Shown: in pieces, positions 25,585 to 34,790 of the stretch
How positions within the stretch are numbered: position 1 is the first letter of the stretch
Layout of the letters: every line of letters starts with the position of its first letter
Origin: RBG-16-57-11 sp964503145
GTDB taxonomy: Bacteria; Chloroflexota; Anaerolineae; Anaerolineales; UBA4823
Reading direction: 5' to 3'
NCBI GenBank assembly: GCA_964503145.1
Contig: CAZCYV010000008.1
Location: 1 to 64,000 of the forward strand
DNA length: 64,000 bases
Notes under the pieces: model-generated
The model's input: only the letters and a program-made list of their open reading frames with translations
Database searches by the model: none
What the model was told of the DNA's origin: nothing
Program-made: the position numbers and the translations under genes

Positions 25585-26714
25585 TCCCCAACGGCGTGCG
25601 TTCGGGCGCGGTGCAAGGGTGGCAAGCCCTGCGCAGCCAGTTCCGGGGTGGGCAAAGCGGCCTCGTCGGGCTTATCCGAAAGGCCAAAGAGCAGCGCGCC
25701 CCTCTCTCGCCAAGCCATGGCCATGGCGCGCACTTCCTGGGTGATGGTGATCTCATCGGCCAGCAGCCTCTCCACCGGAGCCAGATCGTCGGCGCAACCA
25801 AAACGGCGAATGGTCGAGAGGTATTCGTTACGCCGAAAGGCCTTGAACGGCGTTGGGTCCCCGCGTTGCACATTGGCATAGATGTCGCCATGAATCGCAA
25901 GCACTGCTTCGGGCAACTGCGCTTTGTCTGTTTCGACGCGGGCGATGAATTGATCAAACGAGGACAACTGCCCGTCGCGCACCTGGGTCATTACCTCACC
26001 CCTGCTATAAAGGCCGGCGCCGAGGATCAGACAGATGTAAGCCAGGTAATCCTGGTTGTCGCCAGTAAAGGGGTGAAATTCCGGTTGATTGAGCGGCTCA
26101 TAAGCTGCGCGGAAGGCTTCCATATCGAACGCTGCGCCCAGCAGGCCCGCCAGCGTGTCCTGCACCGCCTCCAGGCGCGCCTGATCGATCACTGCAGCGT
26201 TGCGCCCGCGGGCTCCCAGAGCGGTCTTATCCAGATCGACGATCACCGCGGCCTGCTCGTCCACCGGCAAGCCCTGCGCCTGGCAAAAGCGGTCGAAATC
26301 CTCCAACGCCACCCAACGGTTGGACAGGTACAGCGACAGTCCCTGGCCGGCCGGGATGATTTCCACGCTCGGAGCGGCCCGGGTCTCCGAACCGATGAAG
26401 GCTATGCCCGGCCAGCCGCCCGCCGCACAAAGGTTGACAAAGGCAGCGCCGTCCAGCATGCGCGTATCGCCGACAAAAATCAGCCGCTCGATAGGCGTCC
26501 CAGGGGTATCCAGTTGTCGGGCTGCCCCCAGGATCTGAACCACCACCTGAGCATATGCCGGGTCGGTCTTGCGCGGGATTGTCCCGCCAGGCAGTCCCAA
26601 TTCGGCGCGCAGGTCATCCAACCCCGGCAGAGCCGGATCGAGCGGCGCCAGGTTACGATAGGCGACCCGATCGCCCAGGAAGTCGTGCACCGTCGCCTCG
26701 CCATAATTTTTCAC
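25581..26714 (-). CDS. HAD-like protein of unknown function
   Basis: About 377 residues from a GTG at 26714, chosen because GGGAGAGGG stands just upstream; a TTG five codons earlier is the other option. A HAD-type nucleophile motif is visible (AVIVDLDKTALGARGRN), and a second part has SNRWVALEDFDRF. The N-terminal region has a possible second nucleotide/phosphate site (RLIFVGDTRMLDG). It may be a phosphatase of a small metabolite, but I cannot name the family. It starts 30 nt after the aspartate kinase stop, so both are likely cotranscribed. Confidence 0.6.
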   Translation of the reverse strand: MKNYGEATVHDFLGDRVAYRNLAPLDPALPGLDDLRAELGLPGGTIPRKTDPAYAQVVVQILGAARQLDTPGTPIERLIFVGDTRMLDGAAFVNLCAAGGWPGIAFIGSETRAAPSVEIIPAGQGLSLYLSNRWVALEDFDRFCQAQGLPVDEQAAVIVDLDKTALGARGRNAAVIDQARLEAVQDTLAGLLGAAFDMEAFRAAYEPLNQPEFHPFTGDNQDYLAYICLILGAGLYSRGEVMTQVRDGQLSSFDQFIARVETDKAQLPEAVLAIHGDIYANVQRGDPTPFKAFRRNEYLSTIRRFGCADDLAPVERLLADEITITQEVRAMAMAWRERGALLFGLSDKPDEAALPTPELAAQGLPPLHRARTHAVGE

Positions 26715-26744
26715 TGAACCCTCTCCCAAGTTACAAGATTCCGA

Positions 26745-28211
26745 TCAGGATGACCAGCCGGACAGGATCAGATCGTGCAGGGCGCGCACGGCTGTATCTG
26801 CATCCGCCGCCGCCACCACCAGGCTGATGGAGACCTCCGAGGATCCCTGGGCGATGGCGATCACGTTGACGCGCTGCTGCCCTAGAGAGGTGAACACCCG
26901 CCCGGCGATTCCGGGGGTGTGAATCATCCCTGCTCCGACCACCGTAATGATCACCACTTCATCCGTCGCCCAGATGCGGTCGATGTCCTGCTTCGCCAGC
27001 TCGGTGCTGAAAGCCTCCTCCAGGGCGGCAATGACCTGATCTGCAGCCACGGAGGGAACAGCAAAGCAAATCGACTGTTCGGATGAGGCCTGAGTAATCA
27101 GCGGGACACTGGTGCCTGTAGAAGCCACTGCGCCGAAGGTGCGCGCCGCCACGCCAGGCACGCCGAGCATACCGCGCCCCTCGATGGTGATCAGGCGCTG
27201 CCCGCGGATCGCTGTGACCGCCTTGACTTCGCCATTGTGAGTAGCCTGACGGTCGGCCACCAGCCGGGTTCCAGGATGCTGCGGGTTGAACGTATTGCAA
27301 ATGCGCAAGCCGATCCCGGCATCGATCACCGGGCGGATGGTCTTGGGGTGCAATACCTTGGCGCCAAAATAGGCCAGCTCTGCGATTTCGCGGTAGGTCA
27401 GTTCAGGGATCGTACGCGCCTCGGGCACTGCGCGCGGGTCGGCGCTCATCACGCCGTCCACGTCGGTCCAGATCCACACGTCATCGGCTGGCAGCACGGC
27501 CCCCAGAATGCCCGCCGAGTAATCGCTGCCGCCGCGCCCCAGCGTGGTCGTGACGCCTTCGGGGGTCGCTCCGATGAAACCGGTCACGACCGGAACCCGA
27601 CCCTGATCCAGGATCGGACCCAACACCAGGCGTGAGCGTTGTTGCGTGGCGGAGAGATCGGGATGGGCGTTCTGGAAATTGTGGTCGGTCACGATGCATT
27701 GTGTGGCCTCCACATACTGCGCCGGAACGCCGGCGCTATCCAGCGCGGCAGCGAGCAACCGCACGCTCATCCGCTCCCCCAGCGCAGCCACCGCATCCAG
27801 GGCGCGCGGCGTCGCCTCCCCCAGCACAGCGATTGCCTGGCAAAAGTTCATAAACTCAGAAATCAAGTGGGAAACGTCTTGCTTCACCTGGGCGCGCCGC
27901 GCCAGATCGCTCACCAACCGATCTGCGATGGCAAAATGCATCTCCTGCAAGCGCGCTTCCGCGGCATAGAAGGTGCGCGCCTGCTCGCGGGCAGCCCGGA
28001 TGGCGCTATCGAGCAACAAATTGGTCACGCCGCTGAGCGCCGAGATCACCACCACCACCCTGGGCCAATCCTGGCGGCTTCGACGGGTGATCTCTACGAC
28101 CTGCGCCATGGCTTCTGGCGTGCCCACCGACGTACCGCCGAACTTCATCACGAGGGTGGCGCTGCCCGATTCTGCTCTGGTGGCGTGAGAGGGTGTACTT
28201 TTACTGGACAT
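26745..28211 (-). CDS. lysC: Aspartate kinase
   Basis: A 488-residue monofunctional aspartate kinase, first step of the lysine/threonine/methionine branch (ATP + aspartate to aspartyl phosphate). After a variable head of about 20 residues comes the kinase signature VMKFGGTSVGTPEAM, then LGRGGSDYSAGILGAVLPAD and VDGVMSADPRAVPEA. The C-terminal part (about 330-488) has two ACT domains for feedback by amino acids (IEGRGMLGVPGVAARTFGAV; VVGAGMIHTPGIAGRVF). The symbol could also be thrA- or ask-type. Threonine synthase lies 1.7 kb away on the same strand. The HAD-like gene follows. Confidence 0.93.
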   Translation of the reverse strand: MSSKSTPSHATRAESGSATLVMKFGGTSVGTPEAMAQVVEITRRSRQDWPRVVVVISALSGVTNLLLDSAIRAAREQARTFYAAEARLQEMHFAIADRLVSDLARRAQVKQDVSHLISEFMNFCQAIAVLGEATPRALDAVAALGERMSVRLLAAALDSAGVPAQYVEATQCIVTDHNFQNAHPDLSATQQRSRLVLGPILDQGRVPVVTGFIGATPEGVTTTLGRGGSDYSAGILGAVLPADDVWIWTDVDGVMSADPRAVPEARTIPELTYREIAELAYFGAKVLHPKTIRPVIDAGIGLRICNTFNPQHPGTRLVADRQATHNGEVKAVTAIRGQRLITIEGRGMLGVPGVAARTFGAVASTGTSVPLITQASSEQSICFAVPSVAADQVIAALEEAFSTELAKQDIDRIWATDEVVIITVVGAGMIHTPGIAGRVFTSLGQQRVNVIAIAQGSSEVSISLVVAAADADTAVRALHDLILSGWSS

Positions 28212-28308
28212 GGATCTTTACCTCATCAGGTTTTAAAGACATTGGGGACAAAGCCCACAACAGGCTGATTTTACTGTAAAATGGGAAAGAGTAAAGGATC
28301 GAAGCCAG

Positions 28309-29907
28309 ATGCCCATCCGCGTAGCCATCGTTGACGATCAGCCGATCATCCGCAGCGGCCTGAGCGCGTTTATCCGCTCAGCGCAGGATCTGCTTCTGGT
28401 GGGCGAAGCCATGGATGGAGAAGAAGCTATCCAGCTTTGCGAATTGGTGAAGCCAGACGTGCTGCTAATGGATATGAAAATGCCGGTTTTGAATGGCATC
28501 GCCGCTGCTCAACTGATCCACCAGCGCTGGCCTGAGATTCAAGTCATCTTGATGAGCAACTTCGTTGAAAAGGGCCTGGCGCAAACCGCCCAGGAAGCAG
28601 GCGCCAGCGGTTATCTGATCAAGGATATCACCGCCGAAGAGTTGATCGCTGCGATCCGAAAAATCCACCAGGAGCGCCAGTTGATCACCCCCAAGACCCT
28701 GGCCAGCCAGGATCCGCTGGAGGTGATCGAGCACATCGGGCGAACGCTGAGCCAGGAGCAGATCGACGCCAGCCGGCTGGCGGGATTGCTGCGGCGTCAC
28801 CTGCCGGCGATCTTGCCCGGCTGCCAGATCGAAGTGCACGTCTTTCCCGACCGGGAGTTCCTGTATTTCCCGGCTGATGGACGTCAGCACTTACCCCCGC
28901 ATGGTTGGAACTGGCTGCAGAGCCAGTCCAGCATCCGGATCATCCATTCAGGAAACCCTTTCCCATGGGCCACGCAAGAACCTTGCGAAAACGATCTGAT
29001 CCTCTCGCCCATCCTCGCCGGCGGCGGGCAGAGGCTCGGCGGGCTGGCGATATGGGTCGCAGATTCCGGCGAAGAGCCGGGCTGCTTGTTGCCGCCGGTG
29101 GAAGCGTTATCCCAGCAGCTTGCTCGCGGCATTTCTCTGATCCAGGGGCAGGCCAGCCGCCCGGCGCCCCAGAACCTGGCGCAACAACTGGCCGCCGCCG
29201 CCAAAATTCAATCCGACCTTCTGCCCGCCCGTATGCCGAGCCTGCCTGACTGGGAGTTCGCCGCCCGCCTGGAACCGGCCCTGGAGACATCGGGCGACTT
29301 TTACGATTTGATCGCCCTGCCCAACAACCATTGGGGGCTGGTCATCGCCGATGTCTCCGACAAAGGGATGGGGGCGGCGTTGTTCATGGCGCTGAGCAGC
29401 ACGCTGATCCGCACCTACGCCAAGCAATATCCCACCCTGCCAGCGCTCTCGATCAGCACGGTGAACGAACGCATCCTGTCCGACTCACGCAGCGGGATGT
29501 TTGTGACCGCCTTCTACGCCGTGTTGGAGCCGAACACCGGCCGGTTGCGCTACGTCAACGCCGGGCACAATCCGCCCATCCTGATCAGCAACCAGAAAGG
29601 CAAGGGGGTTGACCGATTGCAGCCCACCGGCATGGCGCTGGGCGTCATGGGCGAACTAATCTGGAAGCAGAAGGTCGCCCGCATGCTCCCCGGCGATCTG
29701 CTGGTGATGTACACCGATGGCATCACCGATGCCCAGGACCCGCATGGGCAATTCTATGGCGAACAGCGTTTGCTTCAAGTGGTCAAGCGGTGTAACTGCC
29801 CGGCCCAAGAGACGTTGGAAATCATTCTAGAGGATCTGGATCGCTTCACGGGCGGAACGCCTCAACTGGATGACGTCACCTTGCTGGTGCTGCGCCGGGT
29901 GAAATAG
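28309..29907 (+). CDS. Response regulator with SpoIIE/PP2C phosphatase output
   Basis: A 532-residue cytoplasmic signalling protein. Residues 1-120 are a receiver domain (VDDQ at 9-10, phospho-acceptor D55 in LLMDMKMP, Lys105 in YLIKD). Residues about 140-290 form a divergent middle domain with no clear family. Residues about 300-532 are a SpoIIE-type serine phosphatase (SGDFYDLIALPNNHW, IADVSDKGMGAALFMALS, YTDGITDAQDP). This RsbU-like plan usually controls a partner-switching anti-sigma/antagonist pair. No such partner or cognate histidine kinase is in the window. It starts divergently from lysC. Confidence 0.9.
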   Translation: MPIRVAIVDDQPIIRSGLSAFIRSAQDLLLVGEAMDGEEAIQLCELVKPDVLLMDMKMPVLNGIAAAQLIHQRWPEIQVILMSNFVEKGLAQTAQEAGASGYLIKDITAEELIAAIRKIHQERQLITPKTLASQDPLEVIEHIGRTLSQEQIDASRLAGLLRRHLPAILPGCQIEVHVFPDREFLYFPADGRQHLPPHGWNWLQSQSSIRIIHSGNPFPWATQEPCENDLILSPILAGGGQRLGGLAIWVADSGEEPGCLLPPVEALSQQLARGISLIQGQASRPAPQNLAQQLAAAAKIQSDLLPARMPSLPDWEFAARLEPALETSGDFYDLIALPNNHWGLVIADVSDKGMGAALFMALSSTLIRTYAKQYPTLPALSISTVNERILSDSRSGMFVTAFYAVLEPNTGRLRYVNAGHNPPILISNQKGKGVDRLQPTGMALGVMGELIWKQKVARMLPGDLLVMYTDGITDAQDPHGQFYGEQRLLQVVKRCNCPAQETLEIILEDLDRFTGGTPQLDDVTLLVLRRVK

Positions 29908-29911
29908 CCCC

Positions 29912-30979
29912 CTAAGGTTCTAAGATCGCCTCTTCCAGCGCGCCAAGCTCCGCCGGGATAGCATGCGGCGCAGGCATGGCGCGTGTGATGATGTCGGGGT
30001 CTTTCAGTCCATGACCGGTGCAAACCGCCACCACCCGCCAGCCCTTAGGGCGCAGGCGACCGGCCTGGATTTCGGCTGCCCAACCCGCCAGCCCGGCTGC
30101 GGAAGCCGGTTCCACCCACACGCCCTCGGAAGCCAATCGTCGCTGCATGGCCAGGATTTCATCGTCGCTGACGGCGATGATGCGGCCATGCGACTCTTCG
30201 GCAGCCTGCAGCGCCTGCTCGCCGCGCGCCGGACGCCCGATGCGGATCGCCGTCGCCACAGTCTCGGGTCGCTCCACGGGACGCCCCAGGACCAGCGGCG
30301 CTGCGCCAGCCGCCTGCACACCCAACAGGCGCGGCCTCCCGGTTCCCTTTATCTGCTCGTATTGCTTGAAACCCATCCAATAGGAAGTGATGTTTCCCGC
30401 ATTGCCCACCGGCAGGCACAGCCAATCGGGGGCGCCATGAAGAGCATCACAAATCTCGAAGGCCGCGGTCTTTTGCCCTTCCAGACGGTAAGGGTTCAAC
30501 GAGTTTACCAACGCGATCGGGTGCTTTTGGGTGATCTCCACGACCAGCGAGAGGGCATCGTCGAACGATCCTTGCACCTGCACCACCTGCGCCCCATAAG
30601 CCGCCGCGCCCGCCAGCTTGCCCGCTGCTACCTTGCCCTGAGGGATGAGCACGATGGCGCGCAATCCCGCCCGGGCGGCATAAGCTGCGGCGGAAGCGGC
30701 GGTGTTCCCGGTCGAGGCGCAGATGACCGCTCGAGCGCCGCGCCCCACCGCTTCGCTGATCGCCACCGTCATGCCGCGGTCCTTGAAGGAGCCGGTAGGG
30801 TTCAGGCCCTCGAATTTGACCCACAATTCGAATCCACCGCCCAGTTCCTGTGCCAGCCGCGGCATCGGGATCAGCATCGTGTTCCCCTCCGACAAGGCCA
30901 CCTCAGCGGTATGCTGAGGAATATCCAACAGATGTCGATAGCGATGAAGTACTCCCCGATATAGCATAGCGTCACTCAT
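29912..30979 (-). CDS. thrC: Threonine synthase
   Basis: PLP enzyme that converts O-phosphohomoserine to threonine. About 355 residues from the ATG at 30979. Features: ALSEGNTMLIPMPRLA near the start, PLP lysine at about residue 66 in LNPTGSFKDRGM, the phosphate-binding STGNTAASAAAYAARAG and the serine-rich end of the active site. Start choice: the ATG lies 8 nt after a TATAAT box without a ribosome site, so the mRNA is probably leaderless; a TTG at 30988 would lie inside the -10. With aspartate kinase and Kbl this gives threonine synthesis and breakdown parts. Confidence 0.93.
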   Translation of the reverse strand: MSDAMLYRGVLHRYRHLLDIPQHTAEVALSEGNTMLIPMPRLAQELGGGFELWVKFEGLNPTGSFKDRGMTVAISEAVGRGARAVICASTGNTAASAAAYAARAGLRAIVLIPQGKVAAGKLAGAAAYGAQVVQVQGSFDDALSLVVEITQKHPIALVNSLNPYRLEGQKTAAFEICDALHGAPDWLCLPVGNAGNITSYWMGFKQYEQIKGTGRPRLLGVQAAGAAPLVLGRPVERPETVATAIRIGRPARGEQALQAAEESHGRIIAVSDDEILAMQRRLASEGVWVEPASAAGLAGWAAEIQAGRLRPKGWRVVAVCTGHGLKDPDIITRAMPAPHAIPAELGALEEAILEP

Positions 30980-30987
30980 AAGGCTCA

Positions 30988-30993
30988 ATTATA
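30988..30993 (-). promoter_or_regulatory. -10 box giving a leaderless thrC mRNA
   Basis: TATAAT on the minus strand, 8 nt before the thrC ATG. Transcription would start at or next to the A of ATG. The block ATTATAAT is self-complementary and could also serve the divergent M28 peptidase gene at 31055. Confidence 0.55.
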
Positions 30994-31054
30994 ATACCCA
31001 TATCCACGACTTCAGCGAAGCTGAAGGCCATCTTGAACTCCTGGGGCGCAGCCG

Positions 31055-32281
31055 ATGCCAGCAGAAATTCTCGATACCCGAAAGACCATGGAGTATATTC
31101 GCTTCCTGAGCCAGAAAATTGGCGGAAGGGGGAGTTGCAGCCTTCAGGAGCGCAAGGCCGGCGACTATGTCGCCGATCAACTACGCGCCGCGGGGATCGG
31201 AAATGTGCGCGCCGAGATGTTTCAGGCCATCCCGTCCACTTATTCGACCTTTGCTTTGTCGTTTGCCGCGGCGTTCACCGGTTCGCTGCTGCTCCTGTTA
31301 CTGGGCGGGCGAGATATGCTGACCCTGGCGGCGATATTGAACGGCCTGGGGGTGTGGGGGATGCTGGCCGAGACGGAATTCACGCCCAGTTGGACGCGCT
31401 GGGTCTTACCCCATCAACCCAGCCTGAACGTTTCCGGATGGATCGCTCCTGCAGGCCCGGTCCGCCGGCGAGTCGTGCTTTGCGCGCATCTGGATACACA
31501 TCGGACGCCAATATTCTACTCCTCGAAGCGCTGGCATGCCCTGTTCGGAGCGCTGGTCGGCTTGACCTTTCTCAGCATGGCGGCTGGGGCCGTGATCTAT
31601 TCCTGCGCTGCGCTGCTCGGCTGGGGCGGTCTGCGCTGGGTCAGCCTGGGGCTGATTCCATTCCAACTCTTCGCCCTGGCGATGTGTCTGCATGCTGAAT
31701 TCACGCCTTTCTCGGCGGGAGCCAACGACGACGCTTCCGGCGTCGCTGCAGCGCTCACCCTGGCGAGGAAGTTGACAAAGAATCCGTTGCGAGGCACAGA
31801 GGTGCACTTGTTGTTCACAGGTTGCGAGGAGGTCGGCGCCCGGGGGATGGCCGCCTACCTGGACCAACGTGCCAAAGAACTTGGGCCAGAGACCCTGTAC
31901 ATTGTCCTGGATGAAGTGGGCCTGGGCGCGCTCAAGTACCTGACGAAGGATGGATTGCTGCTCAAGCATCCGACCCATCCGCGGGCCTTGCAGGCGGCGC
32001 GAGAGGCGGCGCGGGCTTTGCCCGAGCTGAAAATCCAGGAAGGTCCAGGGGTTGCCTACACAGACGCCCTGCAGGCCACTCGACGTGGCTTGATTGCCCT
32101 GACCGTGTGTACCGTGCCGGAGCCCGGTTCGGGGGTCGAATCCCATTGGCACCGCATGAGCGACACACTGGAAAATGTGCGCCTCAGCGACATCGAAAAC
32201 TGCCTGAGCTTTGTCTGGACGTTGCTGCAGCAATGCGACCAACAGGCCGTTGCAGCGCAGCCATCGGTCAGCGAACGATGA
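31055..32281 (+). CDS. M28-family zinc peptidase with inserted membrane helices
   Basis: A 408-residue protein with the co-catalytic zinc ligands of M28 aminopeptidases: CAHLDTH, FSAGANDDASG, FTGCEEVGARG, VLDEVGLG and the last histidine in ESHWHRMSD. Unlike soluble M28 enzymes it has hydrophobic pairs near residues 65-110 and about 175-220, the second just before the zinc-binding core, so the catalytic part is held at the membrane. No signal peptide is seen. It could release N-terminal residues from peptides or act on another amide. It overlaps the convergent M23 gene by 14 nt. The ribosome site is poor. Confidence 0.85.
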   Translation: MPAEILDTRKTMEYIRFLSQKIGGRGSCSLQERKAGDYVADQLRAAGIGNVRAEMFQAIPSTYSTFALSFAAAFTGSLLLLLLGGRDMLTLAAILNGLGVWGMLAETEFTPSWTRWVLPHQPSLNVSGWIAPAGPVRRRVVLCAHLDTHRTPIFYSSKRWHALFGALVGLTFLSMAAGAVIYSCAALLGWGGLRWVSLGLIPFQLFALAMCLHAEFTPFSAGANDDASGVAAALTLARKLTKNPLRGTEVHLLFTGCEEVGARGMAAYLDQRAKELGPETLYIVLDEVGLGALKYLTKDGLLLKHPTHPRALQAAREAARALPELKIQEGPGVAYTDALQATRRGLIALTVCTVPEPGSGVESHWHRMSDTLENVRLSDIENCLSFVWTLLQQCDQQAVAAQPSVSER

Positions 32282-33824
32282 TCGAGGTGCGCGGGCCAAC
32301 CGGGCTGGCGACGACCACCTGACCTTCGCGGCGCAATTCTCCCTGATAATTCTTCTCGCCAGCATATACCTGCCAGCCGCTGAGCACGAAAGGCAGCGGC
32401 CCATCTGCCGCCAGCCACTCGCCATTGTACTTGCGGGCGATGTGGACATGCGTACCGGTGGCATTGCCGCCCTCACACGAGGGGTGCCCTAGCCGATCAT
32501 CCAGGCGAACCAGCGTACCAGCCGGGATGCGCTCCAGATCGGCGATATGCAAGAAGACGATCACCCAACCTGTTTGCTCGAAGCCATCGCCATCCAGATC
32601 CAGGGCGACGACGTTGCGCCTGGAGCGCGTCACCACCCCATCGGCCGGGGCGGTCACCCAGGCGCGGGACACTGCGCAGGTCCTTTCGCCGGTCACCGGG
32701 GCAAAATCCAGCGCGCCGCGTGGGCTGCCCGTCTTCCAGCAGAGATGCGGCCCGCCGGTCAGACTCCAGCGTTCGCCCGGCGCAAAGGGCAGAGCCAGCT
32801 CTGGCTGTTGCAAGCCAGCAGGGAAGAGTGGTCCAAACTGCGCCGCCTCCATCCAGGGGTCGCCGAACATTGAGGCGTATTGGCCGGTAAAACCTTGCGG
32901 CCCATAGATGGCCGCCTCCCAGGCGGCCCGATCGTAGAGCCGGGCGAATACGCTTTGAACGGCGATCGAACCCGCGTTCAAGGCAGGGCTGAGCCGAATG
33001 CTGCCGCCATCCCGATAGCGAAGCTCAGTAAACGTACCGGCGCGCCAGCCATAATAGCCGATGTTCAGGTGTGTGGTAGCAATGACCAGCTCCTTGTATA
33101 ACCCCGTCCAACCGGAGACATGGAAACCCAGCGGGTAGCGGATCGCCAAAGCGTCTCTGGGCGTTCCACTGACCCAACCGGATTGAAACTCCAGCAGCGC
33201 CAGCAGCAACCTGGGATGGATGGATGCCTCGGCAGCGACAAGTTCTACGATCTCCGCGCCGCTGAGCACCTGGTCGCCGACGCGCTCCTGATAGGCGCTG
33301 AGATAACCGCCCGCCTGACGAATATAACCGCTCAAGTCGAAGCCGGCGGCGGTGGGCGAATTAACCACCGCGCTATCGGGAAGTATCGCACTGGGATAGG
33401 GCGTCTCGCCCAGCAGATTGGGAAACCATAACTCCTGGCCGTAGGGGATCAAGGCCGTCGAAGGGACCGGCGTTGAGGAAACGATCTGCTCCGGTTCTAC
33501 GCCAAACCGGCCTGCCAGGGAGGTCAGGGTGTCTCCGGGTTGAGCGATGTAACGAATGCGCGTCGGATCGGTGAACGAGGCCCCCGGTGTGGCAGGCTGC
33601 AGACCGAAGGGCGTGGCTGTTTGCAGGCCAGTCATCGGGGCCGCCGCCTCGCCTGGAGCGACCGTAGCAGTCGCCGGCGCCGGCGCAGCCAGCGTCTGGC
33701 GCAGCGCTTCAACGGAGAGAGCCGTCGGCCGCGCCGGATATCCCGGATAATTGCAGGCCAGCGAGATCAGCATCCAGCCGATCAGCAGGAGAGGAAAGCG
33801 ACATGGTTTTTTCCCCTTCGCCAT
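32268..33824 (-). CDS. Lipoprotein with LysM and LasA-type M23 peptidase domain
   Basis: A 518-residue exported lipoprotein. Signal with lipobox ISLAC (Cys24); Pro/Thr spacer; LysM near 88-135 (YIAQPGDTLTSLAGRFGVEPEQI) for glycan binding; a helical middle region (about 165-340) unlike the M23 fold; and a C-terminal M23 domain. The zinc ligands fit the LasA subfamily: His in GGPHLCW is 13 residues before Asp in GALDFAP, the LasA H23-D36 spacing, and THVHIARK gives the HxH end. It would cut peptide links in the cell wall or other Gly-rich targets. It begins 3 nt after the EamA gene stop, so the two are coupled. Confidence 0.87.
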   Translation of the reverse strand: MAKGKKPCRFPLLLIGWMLISLACNYPGYPARPTALSVEALRQTLAAPAPATATVAPGEAAAPMTGLQTATPFGLQPATPGASFTDPTRIRYIAQPGDTLTSLAGRFGVEPEQIVSSTPVPSTALIPYGQELWFPNLLGETPYPSAILPDSAVVNSPTAAGFDLSGYIRQAGGYLSAYQERVGDQVLSGAEIVELVAAEASIHPRLLLALLEFQSGWVSGTPRDALAIRYPLGFHVSGWTGLYKELVIATTHLNIGYYGWRAGTFTELRYRDGGSIRLSPALNAGSIAVQSVFARLYDRAAWEAAIYGPQGFTGQYASMFGDPWMEAAQFGPLFPAGLQQPELALPFAPGERWSLTGGPHLCWKTGSPRGALDFAPVTGERTCAVSRAWVTAPADGVVTRSRRNVVALDLDGDGFEQTGWVIVFLHIADLERIPAGTLVRLDDRLGHPSCEGGNATGTHVHIARKYNGEWLAADGPLPFVLSGWQVYAGEKNYQGELRREGQVVVASPVGPRTSIIVR

Positions 33825-33827
33825 CGG

Positions 33828-34754
33828 TCAATCTCGCCTCAAATCGCTCAGCACCTGAAATTGCGCCAGCAACATCCCCAGCAGCATCACCGCGCAACCC
33901 AGTATCTGCAGCGGGCTGAGAAGCTCGCCCAAAAACAGCCAGCCCGCCAGCGCAGCGAAGACCGCTTCCAGGCTCAAGATGATCGCGGCGTCGGCGGGCG
34001 GCGCCACGCGTTGTCCTACTGCCTGCAATGTGTATCCCAGGCCGACCGAGATCAGGCCGGTATAGGCCACTGCCCATCCATTCTGGATCAACGCCGGCAG
34101 CATTTGCCTTTCGATGAGCATGCCGAGGGCCAAACTGATCAGCGCGCAAACCAGATATTGCCCAACGGCAAATTGCAGCACGTCCAACTGCTGCACCAGG
34201 CGACCGGTAAAGATCACATGCAAAGCCCAGAACACCGCCCCCGCCAGTTCCAGGGCGTCGCCGCGATTCAGGCGCAATTGTCCGCCGGTGCTGAGCAAAA
34301 ACAGCCCAACCGCCGCCAACACCGCTCCCAGCCAGGTGATCTGCCGCACCGGCTGGCGAAATAACAGCCCCAAGAGCAACGGGATGAAGACCACATATAA
34401 GCCGGTGATGAACCCCGCATTGCTGGCAGTGGTGTACTTCAGCCCGGTTTGCTGCAGCGCTGCACCGCCAACCAGCAGAGCGCCGACCAGGACCACTCCC
34501 GGCAAGTTCTTGCGGCTCAGGCCTGGCATCTGCGGGCCAGTGAGCGCCCTGGTGGCGGCCAGCGGCGCCAGAGCCGCCCCGGCGAGCAGAAAACGCAGCC
34601 CATTGAAGAGATAAGTCCCCACCTGCGGGGCCGCAAACCGTTGGACCACAAAAGCGCTGCCCCAGATGGCTGCCACTGCCAGCAGGGCCAGGTCTGCGCG
34701 CAGGCGTTGCCGACGAGCCAGGGTTATGTCTGAGGGAATCTGCTGCACGGTCAC
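33828..34754 (-). CDS. EamA/DMT-family permease
   Basis: A 308-residue integral membrane protein with ten predicted helices in two EamA repeats (ADLALLAVAAIWGSAFVVQR at the start; the second repeat begins near FWALHVIFTGRL). The family exports amino acids, nucleosides or other metabolites. The start is a GTG at 34754 with a TATAAT only 10 nt upstream and no ribosome site, so the mRNA is nearly leaderless. Lies between two M23 lipoprotein genes on the same strand; no functional link can be shown. Confidence 0.9.
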   Translation of the reverse strand: MTVQQIPSDITLARRQRLRADLALLAVAAIWGSAFVVQRFAAPQVGTYLFNGLRFLLAGAALAPLAATRALTGPQMPGLSRKNLPGVVLVGALLVGGAALQQTGLKYTTASNAGFITGLYVVFIPLLLGLLFRQPVRQITWLGAVLAAVGLFLLSTGGQLRLNRGDALELAGAVFWALHVIFTGRLVQQLDVLQFAVGQYLVCALISLALGMLIERQMLPALIQNGWAVAYTGLISVGLGYTLQAVGQRVAPPADAAIILSLEAVFAALAGWLFLGELLSPLQILGCAVMLLGMLLAQFQVLSDLRRD

Positions 34755-34764
34755 GATAGGCTCG

Positions 34765-34770
34765 ATTATA
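34765..34770 (-). promoter_or_regulatory. -10 box close to the EamA start
   Basis: TATAAT on the minus strand, 10 nt before the GTG at 34754. A normal start point would leave a leader of only about 3-4 nt. Confidence 0.5.
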
Positions 34771-34790
34771 ACGCCACCGGAGATCTCATT

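Noticed and set aside
25557..26717. Open frame of 386 codons antisense to the HAD-like gene
   Set aside because: The minus strand has the ribosome site and HAD motif. The plus frame has no recognisable motif and begins inside a terminator.
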